NCBI RefSeq assembly: GCF_018417635.1
Contig: NZ_CP071007.1
Span: 4,712,501 to 4,776,500, forward strand
Reading direction: 5' to 3'
DNA length: 64,000 nucleotides
From: Pseudomonas sp. SORT22
GTDB taxonomy: Bacteria; Pseudomonadota; Gammaproteobacteria; Pseudomonadales; Pseudomonadaceae
Part shown: piece after piece, positions 36,664 through 45,100 of the stretch
Numbering within the stretch: the stretch's first letter is position 1
Layout: each line of letters opens with the position of its first letter
Translations under genes and position numbers: made by a program
Notes under the pieces: generated by a model
What the model was told of the DNA's origin: nothing
Databases searched by the model: none
Seen by the model: only the letters and a program-made list of their open reading frames with translations

Positions 36664-39600
36664 CTAAAGTTGAGGTGACATTTTCCACAGCTCTTGTTCA
36701 ATGTCCTGATTCAACTGGTCGATTGCCGCCTGCAATGCTGCCCATCCCGGGTCGGCAGCCTGCGTCGAGCGCACCTGGCTGGCCTTTTCCAGTTGCGCGC
36801 ACGCCTGCGCCAGGGGCAGCGCATCAATCAGGCAGGCGACGCCCTTGAGGCGGTGCAATGCCACGCCAATGGCTTCCCAGCCTTGGGTCTGGACGGCAGA
36901 GGCGAGCAAAGCGGACTCTTCCCGCAGGTTTTTGCGCAACTCCTCAAGCATGCGCCGCAGTACCGCATTGTTGGCCTGGGTCATCTTCTGCAGGGTATCC
37001 ATCCTGAAGCTGGGCCGCGCGGCCAGCCTGTCGATCACCGCGACAAGCTGGGCCAGCGCAACCGGCTTGACCAGACATTCATCCATGCCGGCCTCCAGGC
37101 AGCGGGCGCGCTCCTCTTTCATAGCGTTGGCGGTGCAGCCAACGATGGCGATCGCTGGGCGCTGGCTGTCGCGTTCCAGGCGGCGGATGCCACGGGCCAG
37201 CGCATAACCGTTCATCACCGGCATGTTGCAATCGCTGAGCACCAGGTCGAAATCGCCGTCCTGCCAGGCCTGCAAAGCACTCTGGCCGTTCTCCACAGCC
37301 AGCACCTCATGGCCAAGGAATTCCAGTTGCTGGCTGAGCACCAAGCGGCTGGCCGAAAGGTCATCAACCACCAGAATCCGCCGCGCCGGCCCGCCCGCCA
37401 GCCCACGCGTCGGCGCTGGCGCTACAGGCTCGGCAGCCAGCGCTTCGAGGGTCAGCTCGACACTGACCTCGGTACCTTTGCCCGGCACGCTACGCAGGGC
37501 AATGTTGCCGCCCATCAACTCGACCAACTGCCGGCAAATGCTCAGGCCCAGGCCCGAGCCGCCATATTCGGCACCCGCGCCTGCCTGAGCGAAGGGCTGG
37601 AACAGCGCGCTCTGCTGTTGCTTGCTGATACCGATGCCGGTGTCACGCACACACAGGCGCAAGCCAATGCCCTGCAAACTGTCGCAGCCCGTGCGGCTGA
37701 CCTGCAGCTCTACCAGGCCCAGGTGGGTGAATTTCAGGGCGTTGCCCAGCAGGTTGGTCAGCACCTGGCGCAAGCGCAGCGGGTCGAACCAGTACACCCC
37801 TTCTGCTTCGCTGGCCAGTTGCAGGCGCAAGTCCAGGCCCTGAGCCAGGGCCTGGGCCTGGAACTGCTCGACGATAGCCTTGAGAAACGGCGCCAGTGCC
37901 CGGGCCTGGGGTTCGAGCTGCAGGCTGCCGGCCTCGATCCGGGCAAGGTCGAGGCTGTCACCGATCAGCGCAATCAGCTCACGGGCTGATTGATGGGCGG
38001 TTTCCAGCCGCCGGGACGGTTGCTCGCCGCGGCCCAGGGTGGTTTCCCGCTCAAGTTCGAGCAGGCCGATGATCACCGCCATGGGCGTGCGAATCTCGTG
38101 GCTCATGGTCGCCAGAAAGGTACTTTTGGCCTGGTTGGCCTGCTCGGCCTGCTGCCGGGCTTCGACCAGCGCCACCTCCAGTTGCTTGCGCTCGGTGATG
38201 TCGATCCAGCCCCCCAGCAGGCCTTGCAGCTGCCCGTCGGCACTGTAGAACGGCACGGTCCACTGGTAGGCATCGGTGCGCTGGCCCTCAAACTCGATAC
38301 AGCGGTCCGCGAACACCGGTTGCGGATCTTCGAGCAGGCTCAGGTAATCGGCATGCAGTTGCCTGGCCAGCGCCTCGGGAATGACATCGATGTCTGTCAG
38401 CCGCCGGCCCTTGACATCTTCCAGGCGCATCGAGAAGGCCTGTTCGTAGCTTTTGTTGCAGGTGATCAGCCGCCCTTCCAGGTCGCGCACGTAGATCGGG
38501 TTGGGGATTCCGTCGAGCAGTGCGCGCTTGAACGCCAACTGGTCGTTGAGGGCTTGCTCGGCCTTCTGCCGCTGGTTGATCTGCGCGCGCAAGCGACTGC
38601 TCCAGACCAGCGACACCAGCCCGAACAGTACCGCCGCCGCCACGGTCCAGTAGATCCACGGCGCAATCCGCTGCCAGGCCGGCGCTGGCGGCGCCAGCGC
38701 GCCCAGCCACTTCATGCGCACGGCACGCAACTCGGCGACCGGGAAGGCTTCCAGGGCCTTGTTGAGGATGCTTTCCAGCTCCGGAGCGCTGCGCCGTACC
38801 GAGAACCGGTCCGGTGCCCACTTGCCCTCGACTCCACGCCCGACCTTGAGCACCGGGTCGTTGCCGATCACGCTGTAGGCGCCGATTTCGCTGTCGATGG
38901 TGGCCAGGGCTTCGCCGTTGCGGACCTTTTCCCGGGCTTGCTCCAGCGAGTCCACCAACAACAGGCGAATACCCGGGTGATCCTCGCGAAGGGTGCTCTC
39001 CAGCGCATGCTGCGCCGGCAGTGCCAGGGTCTGCCCGGCCAGTTCGTCCAGCGACGCCAGGCCCAGTTGCGGCGCACGAACGATGAACACCCAGCTCTGC
39101 CCGCCAATGGAATGAGTGAACCCGAGAAACTCGCGGCGCTCCGCGGTTTCACTGAGGGTTGTGCTCATGTCGGCCTGCCCGCTCCTGAGCAGCTCCAGGC
39201 TCTGGGCAATCGATTCGGACGGCGCATAGTCAAACTGCAGGCCCGTCATCTGCGCAATGGTCGCCAGCACATCGCTGTTAAGCCCCACCCAGGCGCCCTG
39301 GCGAGTGCGGAACAGGTAAGGCGGATACTGGCTACCAACCACGGTCACCCGCGGATGGCTGGCGATCCAGCGGCGCTCGGCGACGCTCAGCTCGACCCGG
39401 TGATGAGCCACGTCCGAGCCCAGGCCGGAGGTCCAGCGGCCAAGAATTTCGCGGCGCACCGACTCCTCGATGCTGGCCAGCGCCTGGTTGAACATCTCCT
39501 GCAGCAGCCGGTCTTCGGCACGCACGGCAAAGGCGAAGCCAATCGGCGGCAAGGCGCTGGGGCCGACCACCTGCAGGCCCAGGTACGGACGCAGCGCGTT

Positions 39601-40260
39601 GAAGGCGCGGATGATGATCTCGTTGCCGACAAACGCATCCACTTCACCCTGATTGAGCGCCTCCAGGGCACTGCTGAGGTTGGGCGCCAGCAGCACCTGG
39701 CTGTCGGGATAAACCTGGTGCATGACCCGGGTGTCGGCATAACCGTCGAGCAGGACCACTTTCTTCCCCGCCAGCGACTTTGGCGGCACCGACGCGCCGC
39801 CACGCACCACGACCATGGAGCGGTCCGGAATGTAATCGTCGGAGAACGCCAGGCCCGCCACGCTGCGTTCAAAGCCGTTGGCGCTGGTCAGGACATCGAT
39901 GTCGCCATGGCGCAAGGCCTCGATCGCCTCCTCGCGCTTGGCGAAGGCCAGCACCTGGGTTTTCACCCCCAGGCGTTCGGCAACCAGGCTCAGGTAGTCG
40001 GCGCTGATGCCCTGGTAGCGGTTGCGGTCGATGGTGATGTCCACCGGCTCGTAGTCGGCAAACGAGATACCGACCCGCAACACCCGCGCCGGGCCCAGCC
40101 ATTGTTGCTGGGCCGCGGTCAATGGCATCGGCCCAAGCTCGGTGAACGGCGGTACCAGGGTAAAGGGCAGGCTCTGGGCGGCCTGGGCCCAGGGCCCGAT
40201 ACCCAGCCAGAACAGGCAGGCCAGCAACAGCCCTGTTGTGCGTCGATGTCCGGTGCTCAT
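36664..40260 (-). CDS. BvgS-type hybrid sensor kinase, RocS1-like
   Basis: A large membrane phosphorelay kinase of 1198 residues. Domains in order: signal/anchor; two SBP_bac_3-like periplasmic sensor domains (about 45-275 and 290-520); a transmembrane segment near 545; a PAS domain (about 590-700); HisKA with His721 (ATMSHEIRTPM); an ATPase domain; a receiver with Asp1010 (LSDCNMPVMNG); and a C-terminal Hpt with His1136 (LHRLKGVACL). The start ATG at 40260 follows AAGGG. It is 84 bases upstream of the EAL gene and should feed both response regulators. Confidence 0.93.
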   Translation of the reverse strand: MSTGHRRTTGLLLACLFWLGIGPWAQAAQSLPFTLVPPFTELGPMPLTAAQQQWLGPARVLRVGISFADYEPVDITIDRNRYQGISADYLSLVAERLGVKTQVLAFAKREEAIEALRHGDIDVLTSANGFERSVAGLAFSDDYIPDRSMVVVRGGASVPPKSLAGKKVVLLDGYADTRVMHQVYPDSQVLLAPNLSSALEALNQGEVDAFVGNEIIIRAFNALRPYLGLQVVGPSALPPIGFAFAVRAEDRLLQEMFNQALASIEESVRREILGRWTSGLGSDVAHHRVELSVAERRWIASHPRVTVVGSQYPPYLFRTRQGAWVGLNSDVLATIAQMTGLQFDYAPSESIAQSLELLRSGQADMSTTLSETAERREFLGFTHSIGGQSWVFIVRAPQLGLASLDELAGQTLALPAQHALESTLREDHPGIRLLLVDSLEQAREKVRNGEALATIDSEIGAYSVIGNDPVLKVGRGVEGKWAPDRFSVRRSAPELESILNKALEAFPVAELRAVRMKWLGALAPPAPAWQRIAPWIYWTVAAAVLFGLVSLVWSSRLRAQINQRQKAEQALNDQLAFKRALLDGIPNPIYVRDLEGRLITCNKSYEQAFSMRLEDVKGRRLTDIDVIPEALARQLHADYLSLLEDPQPVFADRCIEFEGQRTDAYQWTVPFYSADGQLQGLLGGWIDITERKQLEVALVEARQQAEQANQAKSTFLATMSHEIRTPMAVIIGLLELERETTLGRGEQPSRRLETAHQSARELIALIGDSLDLARIEAGSLQLEPQARALAPFLKAIVEQFQAQALAQGLDLRLQLASEAEGVYWFDPLRLRQVLTNLLGNALKFTHLGLVELQVSRTGCDSLQGIGLRLCVRDTGIGISKQQQSALFQPFAQAGAGAEYGGSGLGLSICRQLVELMGGNIALRSVPGKGTEVSVELTLEALAAEPVAPAPTRGLAGGPARRILVVDDLSASRLVLSQQLEFLGHEVLAVENGQSALQAWQDGDFDLVLSDCNMPVMNGYALARGIRRLERDSQRPAIAIVGCTANAMKEERARCLEAGMDECLVKPVALAQLVAVIDRLAARPSFRMDTLQKMTQANNAVLRRMLEELRKNLREESALLASAVQTQGWEAIGVALHRLKGVACLIDALPLAQACAQLEKASQVRSTQAADPGWAALQAAIDQLNQDIEQELWKMSPQL

Positions 40261-40304
40261 TGATACCCTTGATCCGTTGCTGCAAACCATTGCCAGTGTA
40301 GAAA

Positions 40305-40330
40305 TAAAAAAGCCCGTCAGAGACGGGCTT
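40305..40330 (-). terminator. Rho-independent terminator after thrC
   Basis: AGCCCGTC and GACGGGCT with a 3-base loop, with T-run on the minus strand, 20 bases beyond the thrC stop. Confidence 0.92.
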
Positions 40331-40349
40331 TGTTGTGCCGATCAGTCGA

Positions 40350-41759
40350 TCAGAGCGGTTTGCCGCGATTACCGTGCTGGCTGACGAAAGCCTGAACGGC
40401 TTTCAGGTCATTGGCCAGTACCGTGCACTTCTCTTCGCGGGCGAACAGGTCAGTCAGGTGCGCCGGCAGTTCCAGAGCCTTGCCGACACCGGCCTTCTCC
40501 ACCGCTTCCGGGAACTTGACCGGGTGCGCAGTGCCCAGCACCACCATCGGCGTGTCCAGGCTGCGGCGGCACTCGCGTGCGGCCTTGACGCCGATCGCGG
40601 TGTGCGGGTCGAGCACCTCACCGGTCTGGGCAAAGACGTCGGCGATGGTTTCGCAGGTTTGCGCATCATCGACCGCCAACGAATCGAACAGCTTGCGCGC
40701 TTCGGTCCAGCGATCCTGTTCGACGCTGAAACCGCCGCCCTGCTTGAAGTTGTCCATCAGCCCGGCGATAGCCGCGCCATTGCGACCGTGCAGGTCGAAC
40801 AGCAGGCGTTCGAAGTTCGACGAAACCATGATGTCCATGGACGGCGACAGGGTTGCGTGCAAGGTTTCCTTGACGTACTGGTTGCCGCTCATGAAGCGGT
40901 GCAGGATGTCGTTGCGGTTGGTGGCGACGATCAGTTGGCTGATCGGCAGGCCCATGTTGCGCGCCAGGTAGCCGGCGAAGATGTCGCCGAAGTTGCCGGT
41001 CGGAACCGAGAACGCCACCGAACGCGCCGGGCCGCCCAACTGCAGGGCTGCATGGAAGTAGTAAACGATCTGGGCCATGATCCGCGCCCAGTTGATCGAG
41101 TTCACTGCCACCAGGCGGGTGCCCTTGAGGAAGCCCTGGTCAGCGAAGCTGGCCTTGACCATTTCCTGGCAGTCGTCGAAGTTGCCTTCGATGGCGATGT
41201 TGTGGATGTTCTCGCCGAAGATGGTGGTCATCTGCCGGCGCTGAACTTCCGACACGCGCTGGTGCGGGTGGAGGATGAAGATATCGACGTTGTCGCAACG
41301 GCGGCAGCCTTCGATGGCGGCGGAACCGGTATCACCACTGGTGGCGCCGATGATCACCACGCGCTCGCCACGCTTGGCCAGCACATGATCAAGCAGGCGG
41401 CCGAGCAGTTGCAGGGCGAAGTCCTTGAACGCCAGGGTTGGGCCATGGAACAGCTCCAGCACCCATTCGTTGCTGTTCAGCTGACGCAGCGGTGCAACCG
41501 CGGCATGGGCGAACTCGCCGTAGGTTTCTTCGAGAATCTTCTTGAAATCGGCATCGGCGATGCTGCCGGTGACGAACGGGCGCATCACCCGGAAGGCCAG
41601 CTCGTGGTAGGGCAGGCCGGCCCAGGAAGCGATTTCTTCCTGGGTGAAACGCGGCAGGTTTTCCGGCACGTACAGGCCGCCGTCGCTGGCAAGACCGGCC
41701 AGCAGCACGTCTTCAAAGTTCAGGGCCGGTGCCTGGCCGCGGGTACTGATGTAGCGCAT
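40350..41759 (-). CDS. thrC: Threonine synthase
   Basis: Converts O-phosphohomoserine to threonine with pyridoxal phosphate. The 469-residue length fits the long proteobacterial form. The PLP lysine is Lys112 in HGPTLAFKDFALQ; GATSGDTGSAA binds phosphate. Downstream of hom on the same strand, with a heptad-repeat element between, and followed by a strong terminator. Confidence 0.97.
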   Translation of the reverse strand: MRYISTRGQAPALNFEDVLLAGLASDGGLYVPENLPRFTQEEIASWAGLPYHELAFRVMRPFVTGSIADADFKKILEETYGEFAHAAVAPLRQLNSNEWVLELFHGPTLAFKDFALQLLGRLLDHVLAKRGERVVIIGATSGDTGSAAIEGCRRCDNVDIFILHPHQRVSEVQRRQMTTIFGENIHNIAIEGNFDDCQEMVKASFADQGFLKGTRLVAVNSINWARIMAQIVYYFHAALQLGGPARSVAFSVPTGNFGDIFAGYLARNMGLPISQLIVATNRNDILHRFMSGNQYVKETLHATLSPSMDIMVSSNFERLLFDLHGRNGAAIAGLMDNFKQGGGFSVEQDRWTEARKLFDSLAVDDAQTCETIADVFAQTGEVLDPHTAIGVKAARECRRSLDTPMVVLGTAHPVKFPEAVEKAGVGKALELPAHLTDLFAREEKCTVLANDLKAVQAFVSQHGNRGKPL

Positions 41760-41779
41760 TTTTGCAAACCTTCGGTTTG

Positions 41780-41859
41780 AGCTTCAAGCTTCAAGCTTCA
41801 AGCTGCAAGTCACCGCAGTCCCGCTGTGATCTTGCCGCCTGCCGCTTGCCGCTTGCCGC
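41780..41859. repeat. Inverted heptad-repeat element between hom and thrC
   Basis: Four heptads AGCTTCA, AGCTTCA, AGCTTCA, AGCTGCA (41780-41807) face four in opposite orientation (CTTGCCG, CCTGCCG, CTTGCCG, CTTGCCG; 41831-41858) across a 23-base spacer. The design equals that of 10690-10783. It ends six bases from the hom stop codon. The arms pair only partly with one another because the variable pair differs (TT against GG). Confidence 0.8.
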
Positions 41860-41864
41860 AGTTG

Positions 41865-43169
41865 TCAGTTGAGTTGTTCGACGCGGATACGCACGACGTT
41901 GCCGACCACATCCTGCAAGGCTTCCAGGGCGGTGATGGCGTCGTTCATGCGTTGCTCGATCACTCGGTGAGTGAGCAGGATCATGGGCACCAGGCCGTCC
42001 TGTTCCTCGACTTCCTTCTGCATGATCGATTCGATATTGATGCCGCGCTCGGAAAGGATGCTCGCCACCTGGGCCAGCACGCCCGGGTGATCCTTGGCCT
42101 GGATGCGCAGGTAGTAGGCGCTTTCGCAGGCTTCGATCGGCAGGATCGGGTGGGCCGACAGCGAGTCGGGCTGGAAGGCCAGGTGCGGTACGCGGTTCTC
42201 CGGATCAGAAGTCATGGCGCGAACCACATCGACCAGGTCGGCAATCACCGACGAAGCGGTAGGCTCCATGCCGGCGCCAGCACCGTAGAACAGGGTCGAA
42301 CCGGCAGCATCACCGTTGACCATCACGGCGTTCATCACGCCGTTGACGTTGGCGATCAGGCGGTCGGCCGGGATCAGCGTCGGGTGCACACGCAGCTCGA
42401 TACCGTTGGCAGTGCTGCGGGCCACGCCCAGGTGCTTGATGCGATAACCCAGCGCTTCGGCGTAGTTGACGTCAGCGGTGGTCAGCTGAGTGATGCCTTC
42501 GGTGTAGGCCTTGTCGAACTGCAGCGGGATACCAAAGGCAATGGACGCCAGGATGGTCAGCTTGTGCGCGGCATCGATGCCTTCGACGTCGAAGGTCGGG
42601 TCGGCTTCGGCGTAACCCAGGGCCTGGGCTTCGGCCAGCACGTCGGGGAACGCACGGCCTTTTTCACGCATTTCGGTGAGGATGAAGTTGCCGGTACCGT
42701 TGATGATCCCGGCCACCCAGTTGATACGGTTGGCCGACAGGCCCTCACGGATCGCCTTGATCACCGGGATGCCACCGGCCACAGCCGCTTCGAAGGCGAC
42801 GATAACGCCCTTCTCACGGGCCTTGGCGAAGATCTCGTTGCCGTGCACGGCAATCAGCGCCTTGTTGGCGGTGACCACGTGCTTGCCGTTGTCGATGGCC
42901 TTGAGCACCAGCTCGCGGGCAATGGTGTAGCCGCCGATCAGCTCGATGACAATGTCGATTTCCGGGTTCGTTGCGACCTCGAACACATCAGCGGTAATGG
43001 GGGTACCGGTAATCTGGCAATTCGGGTTTGGCGAACGCATGGCAATCTGTGCCACTTCAATACCACGCCCGGCACGGCGGGCGATCTCCTCGGCGTTACG
43101 CTGAAGTACATTGAAGGTACCGCCACCGACGGTCCCCAACCCACAGATGCCTACTTTGACCGGTTTCAC
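41865..43169 (-). CDS. hom: Homoserine dehydrogenase
   Basis: Reduces aspartate semialdehyde to homoserine for threonine and methionine. The GTG start at 43169, with GGGAG six bases upstream, yields 434 residues, the usual length; a longer in-frame reading lacks support. The Rossmann GLGTVGGGTF opens the protein, followed by the homoserine dehydrogenase catalytic region (VAGIINGTGNFIL...), and a C-terminal ACT domain (about 350-430) that senses threonine. Confidence 0.97.
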   Translation of the reverse strand: MKPVKVGICGLGTVGGGTFNVLQRNAEEIARRAGRGIEVAQIAMRSPNPNCQITGTPITADVFEVATNPEIDIVIELIGGYTIARELVLKAIDNGKHVVTANKALIAVHGNEIFAKAREKGVIVAFEAAVAGGIPVIKAIREGLSANRINWVAGIINGTGNFILTEMREKGRAFPDVLAEAQALGYAEADPTFDVEGIDAAHKLTILASIAFGIPLQFDKAYTEGITQLTTADVNYAEALGYRIKHLGVARSTANGIELRVHPTLIPADRLIANVNGVMNAVMVNGDAAGSTLFYGAGAGMEPTASSVIADLVDVVRAMTSDPENRVPHLAFQPDSLSAHPILPIEACESAYYLRIQAKDHPGVLAQVASILSERGINIESIMQKEVEEQDGLVPMILLTHRVIEQRMNDAITALEALQDVVGNVVRIRVEQLN

Positions 43170-43248
43170 TGTGAACTCCCCATGAAACGACCGGCTGGCA
43201 GCCGATCGTGAAACTGCCGTCACCCCAAGGCAACGGCTTGCGATTGAA

Positions 43249-43977
43249 TTACTTGGCCAGGGCCAGCTTGGCCACTTGCGGCGCCGGCTGGTAGCCCGGA
43301 ATCACCTGGCCGTTTTCCAGGACGATGGCCGGCGTGCCGTTGACGCCGATCGACTGGCCCAGGGCGAACTGCTTGCCGACCGGGTTGGCGCACTTGGCGG
43401 CCTTGATTTCCTTGCCGTCGATCATCTTGTCCAGCGCCGCCTTGCGGTCGCTCGAGCACCAGACCGCCTGCAACTGCTCGTCACCCGGCGAACCCAGGCC
43501 CTGACGCGGGAAGGCGACGTAGCGCACTTCGATACCGCGACGGTTGAGCTCAGGCACTTCGGCGTGCAGCTTGTGGCAGTACGGGCAGGTGGTGTCGGTA
43601 AACACGGTGATGTGCGACTTGGTTTCGCCCTTGGCAGGATAAACCACCATCTCGGCCGCTGGAATGGCATTGATGGTCTTGGCGATGGCCTGCCGTTCGG
43701 TCTTCTCGGTCAGGTTGACCGGCTTGCCGTCCTGGATCTGGAACAGGTAGCCCTGCATGACGAACTGGCCATCCGCGCTGGCGTACAGCACGCGGCCGCC
43801 TTCAAGCTTGACTTCATACAGGCCGTTGAGCGGGCTGCTGGCAACGCTATCGACCGGCACGCCCAGTTCCAGGGACTGCAGGGTCTTGCGGATCGCCTGC
43901 TCGGCGTTGTCGGCGGCAGCGGCAAAGGTGCTGACCAGCGCCAGGGCGGCGGCGGCGAAAATCTGGGTCACGCGCAT
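43249..43977 (-). CDS. dsbC: Periplasmic disulfide isomerase DsbC
   Basis: Reshuffles wrong disulfides in the periplasm; kept reduced by DsbD. The 242-residue precursor has a signal peptide (IFAAAALALVSTFAAA), an N-terminal dimerisation domain (about 22-80) and a thioredoxin-fold domain with the CPYC active site at residues 130-133 (DTTCPYCHKLH). The ATG at 43977 follows AGGAG. It sits between xerD and hom, all on the minus strand. Confidence 0.96.
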   Translation of the reverse strand: MRVTQIFAAAALALVSTFAAAADNAEQAIRKTLQSLELGVPVDSVASSPLNGLYEVKLEGGRVLYASADGQFVMQGYLFQIQDGKPVNLTEKTERQAIAKTINAIPAAEMVVYPAKGETKSHITVFTDTTCPYCHKLHAEVPELNRRGIEVRYVAFPRQGLGSPGDEQLQAVWCSSDRKAALDKMIDGKEIKAAKCANPVGKQFALGQSIGVNGTPAIVLENGQVIPGYQPAPQVAKLALAK

Positions 43978-44127
43978 GGGAACTCCTGAGGGCGGACGGG
44001 GGCCGTAAGCTGGACGCACGTGCTTAAACCACGGCGATTACACGGCCCTTGATGCAAACCGCACAAGCCTACCACAGATGCCAGCACAGACCGACTGCGG
44101 GCGATGCACGCAATGTTCGATCAGCGC

Positions 44128-45024
44128 TCAGCCGCGCGGGTGATGCCGGGCATGCAGTTCCTGCAGCCGCGCGCGGGCCACATGGGTGTAGATCTGGGTG
44201 GTCGACAGGTCGCTGTGGCCGAGCAGCATCTGCACCACGCGCAAGTCGGCGCCGTGGTTGAGCAGGTGAGTGGCGAAGGCATGGCGCAGGGTGTGCGGCG
44301 ACAGGCTCTTGTCGATACCGGCCACCAGCGCCTGGTGTTTGATTCGGTGCCAGAAGGTCTGGCGGGTCATCTGCTCGCCGCGCAGGCTGGGGAACAATAC
44401 ATCGCTGGGACGCCCGCCGAGCAGTTCGTTACGGCCGTCACGCAGGTAGCGCTCAATCCACACCACCGCCTCTTCACCCATGGGCACCAGGCGCTCCTTG
44501 CTGCCCTTGCCCATCACCCGCAGCACGCCCTGGCGCAGGTTGACCTGATCGAGGCTCAGGCTGACCAGTTCGGTGACACGCAAGCCACAGGCATACAGCA
44601 CTTCAAGCATGGCGCGGTCGCGCTGGCCGATCGGCTCGCTCAGGTCCGGTGCCTGCAGCAAGGCTTCGACGTCGGCTTCCGACAGGGATTTGGGCAATGG
44701 CCGCCCCAGTTGCGGCATTTCCACCTGCAGGGTCGGGTCAATGCCGATCAGTTTTTCCCGCAACAGGTAGCGATAGAAGCCTCGCACCCCGGAGAGAAAA
44801 CGCGCGGTCGAGCGTGGCTTGTAGCCCTGCTCCAGGCGCCAGGCCAGGTGATCGAGGATCAGTTCGCGCCCGGCATCGGGCAGCTCGACGCCCTGCTCCG
44901 TGAGCCAGCCGTTGAACAGCGCCAGGTCGCTGCGGTAGGAATCGCGGGTGTTGTCGGCCAGGCCCTTCTCCAGCCACAGGGCGTCCAGGAACTGATCGAT
45001 AAGCGGATGTTCAATAGCGGGCAT
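44128..45024 (-). CDS. xerD: Site-specific tyrosine recombinase XerD
   Basis: With XerC resolves chromosome dimers at dif during FtsK-driven segregation. At 298 residues it has the SAM-like N domain and the catalytic R-K-H-R-H-Y set: CGLRVTEL, KGSKERLVP, HTLRHAFATHL, LGHSDLSTTQIYTHV. This is the housekeeping recombinase, not a phage integrase: gene order xerD-dsbC is the common chromosomal one. Confidence 0.97.
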   Translation of the reverse strand: MPAIEHPLIDQFLDALWLEKGLADNTRDSYRSDLALFNGWLTEQGVELPDAGRELILDHLAWRLEQGYKPRSTARFLSGVRGFYRYLLREKLIGIDPTLQVEMPQLGRPLPKSLSEADVEALLQAPDLSEPIGQRDRAMLEVLYACGLRVTELVSLSLDQVNLRQGVLRVMGKGSKERLVPMGEEAVVWIERYLRDGRNELLGGRPSDVLFPSLRGEQMTRQTFWHRIKHQALVAGIDKSLSPHTLRHAFATHLLNHGADLRVVQMLLGHSDLSTTQIYTHVARARLQELHARHHPRG

Positions 45025-45100
45025 GACAACTCTGCGGCAAGCGACGAAAACGACGAATTGCCGCTAGTCTTCCATAACACTGCCGGCATAGGGAGCCCGA

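Noticed and set aside
44128..45024. Tyrosine recombinase as a sign of a mobile island
   Set aside because: It is the housekeeping XerD by length and by its dsbC neighbour; no attachment sites, tRNA or phage genes are close.
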